Shown: positions 35,000-47,348, numbered from the stretch's first letter. The stretch is DNA of 64,000 nt from Yponomeuta sedellus (GCA_934045075.1 OW203729.1:9166704-9230703); one strand, 5' to 3'. Translations and numbers: made by a program. Notes: generated from the letters alone by a model not told the origin.

Positions 35000-35914
35000 G
35001 TTACAACCTCACTCAAATATAAAAAAAATAGAAGTAACAATACAAAATTATTTCACATAAGTACCTAAATTGTTCAAAATTAAAAAAAGGAAGTGGCTTT
35101 CAATCAAATCAAAAGATTTATTTCAAAGTAACACCAAAACTGCAAATGAGTGTGACCCTGCTCTGACTAGCTACTGTCAGTTTCGAAACCTCTGCACAAA
35201 TCCCTACTAGAATTCTTCAATTTTCAGAATTTGGAAGCTGACGCCGAGAACGTCTTGTGTGCAGAGTGTTGAGCGCAGACGCCGGGACTTATTCGAGGGT
35301 GTGGCACTGTAGCAAGTTCTTGTGGAGAGGCTGTGGAGAAAGAAATGTGACTTAAGGTGCAAATCATAGTTTATTATAACAACCAAAAAAGAATCTTCTT
35401 AAAATTGTGTTTATCACATGTTTTCTCAGTGTTGTAAATAAATATTTTATTATTCAAAATAATTTTATATTATTATCAATAACTTGGATTCCTGACTTCT
35501 AACAATATTTGATTACAAGGCATGAATTTAATGACATTATCTATGTAGCATTATTGCTATGGTACACATAATTATAGCAATAATGCTATGTATGGTATTG
35601 TTTGACAACTATTATTATTATTATACTTTAAAACATACATAATAAATTTAAGAAAATACATGTACAAAGGCGAGCTTATCTCTGTGAGAGATTTCTTCCA
35701 ACAAACCTTGGGGATTCGGAGTGGAGATGTGAAACAGGTCTATGCATGTGCACAACATACACTACACACTTACACAGATAACAAAATCCTACCAAGATAA
35801 ATCTACCCAATAAATATATAAATTATATTAATAAATTCTAATAAGTAAATGAATAAACTACATAAACCATCAAAGAAATATAAATACATACATATACAAT
35901 AGTAGTAGTAGTAT
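35000..35914. other. unassigned sequence
   Basis: A small inverted word around an AT core (gcattattgctat .. atagcaataatgc) lies at 35551-35590. Acceptor-like ttttcag precedes 35228, but no coding block is convincing. Confidence 0.4.
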
Positions 35915-36000
35915 TGGCCTTTTTGCATCTACTTAAAGAGTTGATTTATACAGCATCCAGTAGTATCTTCACAGGTGAAGGGACCACTCCGACGATACAA
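35915..36000 (-). repeat. SINE-B 3' fragment
   Basis: Minus-strand family 3' end (gtcggagtggtcccttcacc .. tagatgcaaaaaggcc). Confidence 0.7.
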
Positions 36001-36560
36001 TACAATACATAAGTAATAACCTACTAACATAAATACCTAATAAATAACTACATTGCTTCTATATATTGTCGATGTCCCAGTGGCTAACTATGAAAACAGA
36101 GGTCATCAGTTCGATTCCCATTGGGGCTCGCTATGTATTTATAGAATTGAGAATTTCGCTAAGTTAAAACTCAACTGTAGTGCTGTCTCTAAGAATTTCT
36201 CAGCAAAGTATTTACTGAGTGTATTTCTCAATTCAGGAACCAGCCTTTAGACACATACATGGCCTCAACATAACATAATACTCACTTCTGGATCCCGGAC
36301 AGGTAAGCATGTATTTATATTTTAAACAAATTTTGTTTATAAATGCAGATTGTTTCGTAGCAATCTTGGCTCTTTGCCTCCACAAGCGTGAGCCTTCCAT
36401 TGGGAGTGGAAGTCAATGACCCAATCAGTGGAGACCCCTGCCATGCTGAAGAAGAAGACGGTTCTCTGAAAGAAGTTATATTTGTGACTATAATACACAC
36501 ATTTTAAAGAAGGATTTCTTTATCCAATGAAGTGATCACACCTAGAACTTATATAAGTTC
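36001..36560. other. mostly unassigned; tRNA-like scrap
   Basis: A tRNA-type head scrap (cagtggctaac .. ggtcatcagttcgattccca) lies at 36077-36123. No gene is supported. Confidence 0.4.
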
Positions 36561-36612
36561 TAACAGTTAATATTGATGTGATGTATATACATCACATCAA
36601 TTTTAACTGTTA
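36561..36612. repeat. 52-bp near-perfect palindrome
   Basis: Two 26-bp arms meet without a spacer (centre gatgtatatacatc), with one mismatch near taacagttaa(t/a)att. Confidence 0.9.
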
Positions 36613-38224
36613 CCACATAGGATTGTGATATTTAGCTTCGTAAATAAGCATGAAAATTACTACATTGTGGTACTAGTACCCTTTGTCTACATTCATATTG
36701 CTTGCAGTGGCTGGATGAGGATGGCGGAGGACCTATGCCTCGCAGTGAACGAGAACGGGCTGGATGATTGATGTCCACAGTAAAGAAACAGTGGCTATGA
36801 TAATTACATAGATATATAGAAAATTCTTTATTGCACACCAGTAATTTACAGAGATAAATAGTGATACATATTTTCCAGTACCATGCTGGAATCCAACGGG
36901 GTATTATAAGGATAAGGACCACATCAATGTTTCTTTTACACTCACCAAAGCCTGCATACAAAGAAGTCTCGATGACACGACTTTCATTCGTTCGGTATTG
37001 GCTTCGTTCCTTACATTTCATGCCGATTTCTTTGCTCAATTAATACACAAACACTTCATTTTCACTTTGTACACTAACGAAAGGTTTGATAAGAAGAGTT
37101 TAATAACTGAAACTTTATTTTAACCGACGTATGTCACAAATTAGAAATCGTCGTAGGTACGAATTACGATGTCTACTTCACACAGACTAAATTTGTCAAA
37201 CTAATAGTGTTGCCAGTCTGTGCTTACCATTTAGTACGCCGGTATGCTTGAAAAGGTATACGGTTTGGAGTTAAAAGTTATACGATACGATATTTTATAT
37301 AAATGAAATAATTAATATTACTTACTTCGGAGCTGGAATTATTGTAGCTCGATTGTAAATAAGCTAAGATAATAGTTTATTTTTCTGTCCACAAATTACA
37401 TTCGTATTCAAAATAACATTGGATAAATAATACAATACAACAGAATGCACTATTTGTGGAAAGACTGGAGCCTAAACTAGATCAAAAGATCTGTATCTTA
37501 GGTTTCCAGGCCTCCCGGTCTACAAAAGAAGGGTATTATATTCGACGCATCATCAGCATAAGGTGTTAAGTATACAAAAGTTAGTATAAAAAATGACAGA
37601 TGTTTGCAAAACTTATATAAAAGAGACTAAAATGTACGTGTATATAACTGTGTGTGCATGTGTGTGTCTGCTCAGCCCTACGACCGGAGTCTTGGATTCG
37701 GGTTTCAACCACTGAGCAGAGGGTGTGTGAAAAGGTAGGATGAGTGTATATTTGTGCATTATGGCAGTGATGTGTGTTAAAAGTTTGTACTAGGAAGTCT
37801 AACGGAAGGTGAGAAGTAAAATGAGCTATTAACACATCAATTTCAAAAATGTTCGATCATAAGAAAGAGTGTTTGAGTATGCTGTTAATTTCTGTTTCAG
37901 TTCATATATGGTAAGATCAAATATATTTAATCAAATATTTCGCCCAAACTTCGGTCAAGTGCGTGTCGGGCCACGCGCATCATAGGATTCCGTAGAACTA
38001 CTTGCGCCTCCTTATTACAAATCTTAAAAGTTTATTTAAATTTCAATAGAATTAGTACGAAATCTTCCTTTTTTTACGTTTGTAGACTATATTATAGACT
38101 AGTTACTAGTTTGTAGACTTACTCGTTATCTTGTAAAGCCTATGTAGTATATTCCGGTTACTTTAGGACCGTACACACCATACACTTTGAACCTACATGA
38201 AATGTTGAAATATCTAATTTACAC
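36613..38224. other. unassigned sequence with repeat scraps
   Basis: An open frame at 36632-37039 (minus) has no motif I recognise. The common lepidopteran word ggtcaagtgcgtgtcgggcc lies at 37953-37972, followed by taggattccgtag. Confidence 0.45.
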
Positions 38225-38285
38225 AGTGTGGAATTGGCCGTCTTATTGCTGAGAGCTATCTCTTCCAGACAGCCTTAAGACGAAT
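38225..38285 (-). repeat. LINE 3'-end scrap
   Basis: The minus strand reads ggctgtctggaagagatagctctcagcaataagacggcc, the family described at 49968. Confidence 0.65.
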
Positions 38286-39975
38286 AGGATTAAAAAATAA
38301 AGAGAGTAGGTAGACTCTGCTGCGTATTTTGTACAGAAGTCGGATTTTATTTTAATATTTTGTATAGAATCAGGCGTTACTTTGCGGAAATCCATAATAG
38401 TGTCTTCCCACTTTTTCTTGAAAGTGGGAGGGAGGGCGGTGCATTAGCTAACCGCATGGTGCTTGTGGGATTTTAGGCGGAATTCAGCAAAGTAATTTTA
38501 ACTTTTTAATGCTTTTAATATTTTAATTTTTTAAAATAGACAATGTGGCTTTAATAACTATTGCATGTAGTATATTTTTTACTAAGAGAATAATAACCAC
38601 GACAGTAAATTGTGTATTTTGACTTATATTCTGGTTTAATAAGTGCAACGGTACCTTACACTTATAGATGTTATTGGTCTATTCTACATCTGGCGCTTGA
38701 TTTTTCTTGGGTTTGCTACCCTAGGAAACTACATATTTCAACTTAAATTCCGGATTTCTAGGTTCAACGTCGTAACAATGTCGAACAGACACAGAGAATG
38801 TCAATGAATACTGAATGAAAGTATTTGATGAACAAAGTGTTTCTTACATCAAAACATAACTTAATTTTTTTGCCTTAAAATTTGAAGTTCTCAATTTCCA
38901 TCTCAGAGTCTTCATCAGAACATTACCAGATTACCCTGGGACAAATTTTACGCTATATTTTCTGAAACATAATAAGCATATTACTAATGGATGGGCCTCA
39001 TTACGCCTTTTCTTCATATCTGAAAGTCTTCATTAGATCTTCACCAAATTAGAATGAAACTTATGGGATGATATACCCAGTCGAACAAAATAAAATTTAT
39101 CCAAATCGGTTAATATTTGACGAAAATAGTAAAAAAAAGGAATATATGCATCGAACTGATAACCTCCTCCTTTTTTGAAGTCGGTTAAAAATACTTTATT
39201 TTATTTATTTAGAACTAAACACGACTTGTGCTATGCTTACTGTATGTCGTATGTTAGATATTGATATTAATGAAAAAGTCTTGCTTGAAACGTTGCGTTA
39301 GATACTTTCGGAAACAAACCATTTTTTTGTCTAAAAATATTCGAAAATGGAGTAGTTTGAACCTAAAGCTACAGTGAGGGCGGTCGCACAAAAAAGTTAC
39401 TGGCGAAAGCCAAATAGTACGGTTTTTGTATTAAAATTTACGATCTGGCAACATACTTAACAATTGATGGTCAAGTGATACTGTACAGATTAGTTTACTT
39501 GTTTTTTATGCTTGGATTTGGATAACTTCACAAACAGCCAAATTTCTAACAAATAAATACAATTTTGATAGCTTTGTTGTGATTAAAACCCTCTAAAGAT
39601 TGCGAGGTTATAAAAAACTGAAATATAAGTAATTTATTGCAGATAAAATCCTTACAAGCAACGTTTTTGTGCTCCGAATATTAAGGTAGAATTTCCAGTT
39701 CACAAAGTGGCAATACCGGTTGACCGACCGAGTAGCACAGTGAAACTGCATGAGTATGACAAGAGCATGACAAGGTTCATACAGCGACAGAGCCAGAGTA
39801 ATGCATGTAAAAGGTAGTGGAATACGGTTGTTGTAATGTCATGCGTTGGCATTACTCTTGTCATGCCATTGCTCGAACATTGTTTGTCATTTAAGAGAAT
39901 CGACGCCCGGTTCGTAAGCTCCCAAGTTCGATCGTCTAGAAATCGCGCCCTCGCGCCGTCTCTTCTGTGTGGGCG
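38286..39975. other. unassigned sequence with a common repeat
   Basis: At 39035-39190 a repeat ending aacctcctccttttttgaag and tcggttaaaaa occurs; it is abundant in Lepidoptera in my experience, class not assigned. The rest is not recognised. Confidence 0.45.
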
Positions 39976-40069
39976 TCGTCTAGTCCTTACCTACAGTACA
40001 TTTTATATGAATTTGTAGGAATTCGTCTAGTCCTTACCTACAGTACATTTTATATGAATTTGCATTTGT
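39976..40069 (+). repeat. 47-bp tandem duplication
   Basis: The unit tcgtctagtccttacctaca .. gaattt starts at 39976 and 40023. The copies are identical until they diverge at gtaggaat versus gcatttgtagg. Confidence 0.92.
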
Positions 40070-40162
40070 AGGAAAAGTCTTTTGCGCGTCTTTGCCGCGT
40101 CCCTTCCGTGTGGTCTTGCGCTGAGATTCTAGATCGTATGATCTGTAATTAATACTAAGATT

Positions 40163-40439
40163 TTTAAAAACCTATTAAGAGGCTAAAAATTCCACCCATG
40201 CCGGGATTCGAACTGAGCTAAAGGGCGAATCTGCCTGTACGTAATACAGAGAATATTGTAAAGAGGTTCGAAATTTCACTGATGCCGGTGAGTCGCCCAT
40301 TAGCTCAGTTGGAAAGAGCGCTGGCACGGATAGCCAGAGGTCGCGGGTTCGAATCCCAGCATGGGTGGAATTTTTAGCCTCTAAATAGGTTTTTAAAAAT
40401 TGTCCTTAGCACGGGTTAGTGCATTAAAAAAAAATAGTA
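40163..40439 (+). mobile_element. inverted SINE-A insertion with 13-bp TSD
   Basis: About 50 bp of inverted SINE-A (starting tttaaaaacctatt) is joined to a sense copy (40228-40439, A-box tagctcagttggaa, B-box ggttcgaatccc, full 3' end). The 13-mer taatactaagatt flanks the unit at 40150-40162 and 40440-40452. Confidence 0.9.
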
Positions 40440-40452
40440 TAATACTAAGATT

Positions 40453-40968
40453 GTAGTTATTGACAAATAAAAATAAAGGCAAAAAACCGACACCCAAAAT
40501 ATCTTAAGCGGTGCCTAAATGTATCCAATAAAACCTGCCGAATAAACTCAGCCGGGATATCTCGTTGAAATTCTTAGAAGATTTCAATTTAATGGACTCA
40601 TTAACAAGGTCTTATTAATGACCTCTTAGCTGTTACGTTTTTGTCTTCATCATCATTATATTTCAGAATTTGCCTCCTGTCTGACAGCTCATTTTGTCTT
40701 ATAATATTAATTTTTATTTACAACTTTTTATTTACAATATGACACCTAACGTCCGCCATTTTATTTTTATCGTGACGTCATATAGCCAGTGACACTTGCG
40801 TCTTCGATACCTACCACTAGACACCTCGTATGACAAATCGGTCCCGCTGTTTATTTATTTATTTAATGACAGGGAAATCTACAGCGAAATCAGTAACAAA
40901 AAAACTTAACATTTACGATAAATAACATGGCCAATTACAGATTTCCATGGAATTACTGTTTTACATCA
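40453..40968. other. unassigned sequence
   Basis: Nothing recognised. Confidence 0.4.
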
Positions 40969-40976
40969 TTACCACA

Positions 40977-41155
40977 ATTTTAAAAACCTATTTAGAGGCC
41001 AAAAATTCCACCCATGCCGGGATTCGAACCCGCGACCTTTGGCTATCCGTGCCAGAGGTCGCGGGTTCGAATCCCGGCATGGGTAGAAATTTTAGCCTCT
41101 AAATAGATTTTTAAAATTGTCCCTAGCACGGGTTAGTGCATTAAAAATATAATCG
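40977..41155 (+). mobile_element. hairpin SINE-A insertion with 8-bp TSD
   Basis: The inverted arm (from ttttaaaaacctatttagagg) and the sense arm pair over about 50 bp with few mismatches, around a loop at ggctatccgtgcc. The sense arm continues to the family 3' end. The 8-mer ttaccaca occurs at 40969-40976 and 41156-41163. Confidence 0.85.
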
Positions 41156-41163
41156 TTACCACA

Positions 41164-41493
41164 TACAAAAAAAACGGTTACAAAAAAAATGACTTTAACT
41201 TTTAGCCTTTACGTGGTCAGAAATAAACGTTATTAAGTACAAACATACAGATGAAAAACATATATCTTCTTTGCCTTTGCAGTCGGGTAAAAACACAGGC
41301 TCGCCGTATACTTTATTACCGAGCTCACCGCGTATCGCTAAACATAAGTTAAAGTCAACTTTAAATACCACCACTCGTTATCTCCGCGGTTTATTTATTC
41401 GATCTATCACACTTAAAGGAGACGTGAGGCGGCGCGAAGCTTAGTAAGAATGAAGTTTGGCCATGCACGCTTCATTTGGTTCCCATTTTTCCC
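41164..41493. other. unassigned sequence
   Basis: Nothing recognised. Confidence 0.4.
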
Positions 41494-41496
41494 TAA

Positions 41497-41717
41497 GGGC
41501 TGATTTTTCCACCCGCGGAGAAGACTTTTCCGTATAATAAAGTATTGCACAATAATATAAAAATTTTACCGTGAAATAACAAGAGCAAGGCAATTACAAC
41601 ACATTTTTGGAATGGTTGGTATATAATACCATTGAATTTTCAAATTCAATGATAATACTAATAAATGGTTGTTATATAATACTAATAAGTATTATCCGAG
41701 TATTGAAAAATCAGCCC
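41497..41717 (+). mobile_element. Harbinger-type MITE, TAA target duplication
   Basis: The 221-bp element has ends GGGCTGATTTTTC on both sides (inverted). TAA flanks it at 41494-41496 and 41718-41720, the TWA target type of PIF/Harbinger. There is no coding capacity. Confidence 0.8.
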
Positions 41718-41720
41718 TAA

Positions 41721-42821
41721 GTTACTACTTAGGGGTGATTTTTTATGAAATTTTTATTCATAACATTCTAAAACCATAATATACTTATTAAGGTTTCACA
41801 ATCTTATGAATAAAATTTGATTCTACTTAATAAAAACCCTCTTAAGACAGACTTGACGTTATTATTTAATTCGTAGGTACTTCAGTAAGGTTTACTTTGA
41901 AAAAATGGTTATGTCTTAACACATGTCAGTTAGTTAAACATTTTATGAATTAGAATGAGGATATTATTGTCAAGTAGCATACACACCGCATTAGGCTAAG
42001 CCTGTAATGGTATTTGTGAAAAATAAAATAAATAAAACCTTTTCTCCGTCATGGAATCTCAGTCAGGGATAATCCTTGGAAGTTACGGCTTTTTGCCGTC
42101 GAATTCCCGGACCCACTGGTATAGTACTCGCCTACTCAGCCGCTATAAGAGATCGTTTTACATGCCTTCCAGTTGAATCATAGTATTTTTACTTACAGTT
42201 AGCTGCTAAAACGATGTTTGTATAAAAATCTAATTATTTCTCTTCTTCAGTGTAGAAAATGTCCCCTAGGCACATCTAAGTAGGCAGCATGCCGGCGGCA
42301 GCTGTCCTGTGGAGCGTGGAAAACGTAAAGAAAAGTGGAAAATGAAAAAATTAAGTTGTGCTACTAACTTCCGTTCTATCTTACAGCTTCGTAGATATAA
42401 AACACTTTGAAAAGTGTCATTTACGTCATTTTGTCATTTCTATCGTGAACTACGAGTACAAATACGTTTAAAACGTAAATTTTACTGCAATATAGATTGC
42501 TATATTTCGGTGAAATTGTATCATATAAATTGTGTAACATTAAAAAATCTGCAGGTCTGTGACTGTTCTTACGTGGTGCATGCACATTTTCAATTATTCT
42601 AATGACATGAGTAAATATTTTACAAATGTTGTGCGACGATTTCATGCATAAATTATGGAAATTTGAAATAAATGTTTCTTTTTCTATACTTTTCTAGTAT
42701 TAAGTTCTTATAAAATACACAAGAAAGTTTGTAATTTGGTAGAATAGAATACGAGAAATAAACCAAAAACCACACCGCTCTACATCGCTGTATATTTATG
42801 ACGTCATAACTAGAACAGACG
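41721..42821. other. unassigned sequence
   Basis: A second similar terminus (aggggtgattttttatg) lies at 41731-41747 without a partner. The rest is not recognised. Confidence 0.4.
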
Positions 42822-43051
42822 GTGCTTGGCAAGGCACGTTAAACCATTGGTGCCGGCTGTAATGGCAGTCGTCATGCCATGTCAAAGGCCTTATGGGCGG
42901 CTTGATAACTACTGAAGTAAGGACCGCCACTGTCATACAATCCTCCACCAACCCGGACTTGGCTCCCGTGGTGGAGTACATCCTAACCTTCCTGCGATGC
43001 GGGAAGAGACCCGTGCCCCAGCAGTGGGAACATAAAAGGGTTGGTTGATAT
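42822..43051 (+). repeat. 5S-headed SINE, head missing
   Basis: Starts gcttggcaaggcacgttaaacc and runs to gcagtgggaacataaaaggg. The 5S part is absent. Confidence 0.78.
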
Positions 43052-43448
43052 CGAACTAGAACAGTCCCTTCTTTCTTGAATTAAGACAGGCAGTGGCATA
43101 GTCACAGCAGTCATAAAAAAGCCATCTACATCTACACCTGTTTCACACATAGTATATCACGCTTGACAACAGGTTCGTGAAATAAAACCGCCGCTAAACT
43201 ATAAGGATGGACTGCCGATTCCCAACAAGCCGGGCGGGCAGCAGTATGTCTTAATTTGATCTGACAGCCACAAGAGCGGCGTGCTACTGGCACTCTGAGC
43301 TGTCCGAGAAAAAAAACACTACAAAACGAAAGAACAGTTGGTCAACTACAAACTAATTACACAACTTAATTCCGAAAAAAGAACCGTAGATTTCGTGCCT
43401 CACACGATTATTGAGCACATTGGAAATTAATTTACGGAATTCGAAAAA
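43052..43448. other. unassigned sequence
   Basis: Nothing recognised. Confidence 0.4.
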
Positions 43449-43525
43449 ATATTGTCGCTGAGCGACGAGAAAGTCGGGATAAGGGATCTAAGTCGATATT
43501 GTCGCTGAGCGACGAGAAAGTCGGG
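43449..43525 (+). repeat. 47-bp direct duplication
   Basis: atattgtcgctgagcgacg..aagtcggg occurs at 43449 and 43496; each contains the inverted word gtcgctgagcgac. Confidence 0.92.
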
Positions 43526-43579
43526 GGCGAAATAAGGTCACAAAATCAAAATACCTACAAAGTTGAATGACAATTATTT

Positions 43580-43800
43580 AATTCTTCTTCACTGCTGCTC
43601 AGTCCACTACTGGACATAGCCTTCCCCTAATGATCGCCATACCGCAAGGTTATGCCATAATTGATGGGTAATGCCTTCACTATTTCGGCCATAACCTTTT
43701 TCTTTTTTGAGTTTCCCGAATATTTTTTTTTGCCCAGCTCTCGCTCGTATGTACGCGTCTTTTGAACTTTTTTCGAATATCATATCTTCACAACTCACTG
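43580..43800 (-). pseudogene. LINE (RTE-like) C-terminal scrap
   Basis: The minus strand ends with codons reading LAVWRSLGEGYVQ, then gctatgtccagtagtggactgagcagc, the C-terminus and 3' end of an abundant lepidopteran LINE. The upstream frame is scrambled. A similar end lies at 46141-46290. Confidence 0.7.
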
Positions 43801-44520
43801 AGCGAGCGAATAGTCATTTAAAATGTCAAAACAGTAGAGAATGAAACAAAAGTACAGTAGACATCAACTTTTTAACGTTCACAGTTGCAAAGTTACCCGT
43901 AACTCAACATGTAACCTGTTGACCTGTAGGTACTTCTAAAATGTGAAGTGGTATGTGGTGTCGACGGTACTTACTCATACCAGATATCATTAAAGTAACT
44001 AATAAATAGATACATGATTACTTTCATAAGACATACACACAGAGCATCTCAAAAAAATGCTATCATACTATAAAGTACTTTACAGAAAACTATAAAAAAA
44101 AAGTTTTAGTATGTTTATGTATCGTACAGTTGACACCAGCTTCTCGTACGATTTACATTTTGTTTGCAAATTCATAAACGTAACTGATCAGAGCACTAGC
44201 AACTGTACCAACCCTTAAATTAATCAAGTGTGAAACGTTCCAGTCATGGCACTGCAATATATTACATTACACACACGCCTAATGCTATAATATAAATACT
44301 TTCCTACATACATATAAATAATATAATTTAATATTATCACTTGCAATTCTTACTTATACTCACGTAAGTTAAAGTACGTGTAAGCGGAGTGAAATTATTT
44401 ATCTTTAGTATACAGCAACATCTGGAAGCACTATAATCTCATGTAGAAGATTCTTAGCTTCCAGAGCTAGAATATTTTTGTGGATAATTTTTATGAAATA
44501 GACAGTTTACATTTTTATCA
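43801..44520. other. unassigned sequence
   Basis: Nothing recognised. Confidence 0.4.
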
Positions 44521-44880
44521 CAGGTAGAGACCAGGGTTAGCCCTTGCCACCATCCTATCAGACCTCTTTCGCTTCAACAACATTGTGTTTGCTGATTTCT
44601 GAAGTAATTAAAACTGTTTTTATATGGATTTATACTCGTTTATTACATTTTTACAATTTTCCGACGCTTCGGCACTTTTGTGGTCCCGGACCACGGGACC
44701 TGAAAAAGTGCCGAAACGTCGGAAAATTGTAAAAATGTAATAAACGAGCATAAATCCGTATAAAAACAGTTTTAATTATGTCTACTGCTCGTGTTAACAT
44801 TAGAAAATACTACGATTTCTGAAGTATTTGCGAAGAGCAAAATAAAAAGTATCTAAGACCCTTGCGTGCAGCGACTAATG
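44521..44880. repeat. degraded RTE fragments around an inserted hairpin
   Basis: The left piece (ggtagagaccagggttagcc .. tcgcttcaaca) is in minus orientation. The right piece from 44821 (tatttgcgaagagcaaaataa .. cgtgcagcgac) matches the plus-strand RTE 3' region. They lie either side of the hairpin insertion. Confidence 0.6.
44607..44813 (+). mobile_element. hairpin element with 13-bp TSD
   Basis: Arms of about 84 nt (44607-44690 and 44693-44776) are inverted with about five mismatches around ggtcccggaccacgggacc. A 37-bp non-paired tail follows (tatgtctactgctc ..). The 13-mer gatttctgaagta flanks it at 44594-44606 and 44814-44826. Confidence 0.88.
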
Positions 44881-46138
44881 AAAGTGTGAAAATTCTGTGT
44901 CATTCCTACTGTACTTTCTGTAAACGTTCTGTGAAGAATTTAAGGATAAAGCTATTTTGGAAATCGGATTTATTGGCCGTAAACCATCCGCGTTGCGATT
45001 TATCGGCGCTCCTTCCCTGACTTTATTATTAGAGGATTGGCACAAAAACAAGAAGGTCAAGAGGACTGAATTAAAACCCATATTGGACTCTCTGCATTGC
45101 GTTTTAATTGACCAAGATTGACTTGATAACGTTGTTATGTGTTGCGATGAGAAAAAAAATAACATCCTAATTTGATGTAGCGGAGGTGCCTTCATTTTTG
45201 TTAGGTTTTATTACACCGTCTTAACGGCGTGTTTAAGATGTACACCTATGCCAAATCTACAGACAGACAGACAGTTAGTTATTTGTGGACTGTTGAACCC
45301 TGAAAATCTCGTTTGTCTTAAAATCTTCATAGAAGTTATTCGTTACTATCTGGCATAATACACAAGATTCGAAACAAAACAGAAACTTGACGACATGCGT
45401 TCGATTATTTTATTATTATGGTTTCTTTGGTTGGCTCAGCCTCGTCGGCCTGACGGTTAGTGCCGTTGACTACCAAAACGGAGGTAGTTAATTCGGGGAC
45501 ACACAAGGTTGATATCGAGTGAATGAATTCACTGAGATTTCTTTTGCACGACAAGTGTTGAAAAACTTTTATATAAATAATAAAACTAGAACGACTTCAA
45601 CTGTTGCTTTATTGTGCTGTTTATTTTATAATAAGACAGAAAACTGGACAACAACGAAAAAGCATGTAAAATAGTCAGATCTAGTCACTGTGTGAGTTGG
45701 TAATGATGAAAATGAGGGAAATCGAAGAATGTGTGACATAATTTTAAATATTTGAAAGTGATAGATAGAAAAAGAAATATAAAAAATTGTGTAAAGAGGT
45801 TTGCACCGATGTATTCTCAATCTTCAGTAGACGTTTATTTTCGTATAGTTACAACGCCACACCACTCGTAAAATGCTATTTGTTACTGAAAAACACAAAC
45901 ATGTCCCAGAAACGAAATTAACTATTCGGAAACTAGTTCACATCAATTACACACTAAAACAGGGATTCTCAAAGTTGAGTATTATCCGCTATGCAGACAG
46001 GTTTATTTAGTTTCTGGTCGGCTGGGCTTCCTTCATTCAGATAGGGTTTGCGTCGTCGCTATCGGTCACAGGAGGTACTATTTTTTTAAGTCGCTCTGAA
46101 TAGGGCTCGGTAGATACATCGACAACCGTTGGAGTGAA
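44881..46138. other. unassigned sequence
   Basis: Short frames only. cagacagacagacag lies at 45261-45275. A tRNA-like scrap is possible near 45440-45500. Confidence 0.4.
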
Positions 46139-46308
46139 CGTGTTCTTGAGTGGAGACCGCGACTCGGCAAACGTAGTATAGGACGCCCTCCGACCAGGTG
46201 GGATGCCGATCTGCGAAAAACTGCCGGCAGATGCTGGATGCGGCAAGCTAAAGACAGGGCGCTATGGCGCTCACTAGGGGAGGGCTATGTCCAGCTTAGG
46301 GGTGGACT
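46139..46308 (+). pseudogene. LINE (RTE-like) C-terminal fragment
   Basis: One frame at 46147-46290 reads LEWRPRLGKR, then GRPPTRW and ends WRSLGEGYVQ, the conserved C-terminus of a lepidopteran LINE polyprotein. The 3' end ggggtggactac follows directly. The polymerase is absent (5' truncation). Confidence 0.8.
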
Positions 46309-46420
46309 ACATAAGATAAGATAAGAATATTCTTTATTGTACACTGGAAAAACAACAAATACAAAACAATTGCAAATATACATAGTACAATTGGCGGCCT
46401 TATTGCTAAAAGCAATTTCT
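46309..46420 (-). repeat. young LINE 3'-end copy, identical to 63211-63322
   Basis: 112 bp are identical in the two places. Read on the minus strand it has ttgcttttagcaataaggcc and ends acaataaagaatattc, with an AATAAA near the end. Confidence 0.88.
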
Positions 46421-46686
46421 AATATAATATACATAATATAGCCTGAAGAAGAAGAAGATACATACATGAAACAAAAAATATCTGAATTCAAAAATTGTAT
46501 TTATGTACCGTATATACGTCCCACTGCATGACACAGGCCTTCTGTCCTAGAGAGAGTATGGGCTTAAGACCACGCGTGCCCACCGCGGATTTGCAATTTC
46601 AAGTGCTGAGGTTTCTACTTGAAAACCTTTATAATGCAACAAAAAAGAAAACGGTCCACGTGTTGTCGACAGTACTGCTGTTTAAG
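46421..46686. repeat. repeat family I fragment
   Basis: Words cactgcatgacacaggcctt, gagagagtatgggctta and gtgcccaccgcggat recur at 48420-48475 and 49640-49660. This is a common lepidopteran interspersed repeat. Confidence 0.55.
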
Positions 46687-47056
46687 GCCTGCGCAGACGA
46701 GGGACTTTTGTCCCCAAGGGACAATAAAAAATATCCTCCGAGTACTTTTCGCGAACTCAATGCCTACTGTTTGCCGTCATTTGCTCCCCGGAAATTGAGT
46801 GAAGCGTACGCTATGGAAGCAAATATTCTGAGATTATGTTGTGTTGTAATTTACATGAAGTTGAAAAAGAAAAGGCGTTTTAAAAGAAAACACCGAACTT
46901 TTGTCCAGTCCGGTCTCTTGATGTCCTCAATAACTTGAAGGACTTTTTGTACGGGGTTCTTTTAGTCCTTCGTGTGCGTTATTCGATATAATTTATAAGA
47001 GATCTATATCAACGGACAAAAAAGTACCCGGGGGATAGTACCTCATCTGCGCAGGC
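46687..47056 (+). mobile_element. possible Harbinger-like element remnant
   Basis: Ends gcctgcgcaga (46687-46697) and tctgcgcaggc (47046-47056) are perfect inverted repeats, with a further inverted match (gacgaggga/gatgaggta). An open frame crossing it reads MEANILRLC .. KLKKKRRFKRKHRTF, which loosely recalls the basic start of Harbinger nucleases. No TSD is clear, so the class is tentative. Confidence 0.5.
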
Positions 47057-47348
47057 TTTTGTAGACGTTTAGTACATAGTACTAACTAACTTGAAGTAAA
47101 CGCCTATTTTCCCAAGAAAAACAAAGTTTGTTATTACTTTTATATTATCAAAGCGGATGTTTTTCGCCTTCCTGTAGCTAGTTTTATTGATTTTCTAGAA
47201 CTCGTTCATCTTAATTTCCGCTCGTATTTTAGTAACTTTATCGATAAGTTGATAAATTTAATTATCCAGACCGGATAGCACTTCGAAGAAGGTACGGTAG
47301 ACAGCTCTTTAACATTTATATTCCTGCTCCTATATTTTATATATATAA
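47057..47348. other. unassigned sequence
   Basis: Nothing recognised. Confidence 0.4.

Noticed and set aside
36632..37039. A 135-codon minus-strand frame.
   Set aside because: No motif, no good splice structure, repeat-poor but AT-rich context; treated as chance.
46495..46938. A 147-codon frame as a host gene.
   Set aside because: It starts in a common repeat and crosses the terminus of a probable MITE; only its last third loosely recalls Harbinger.
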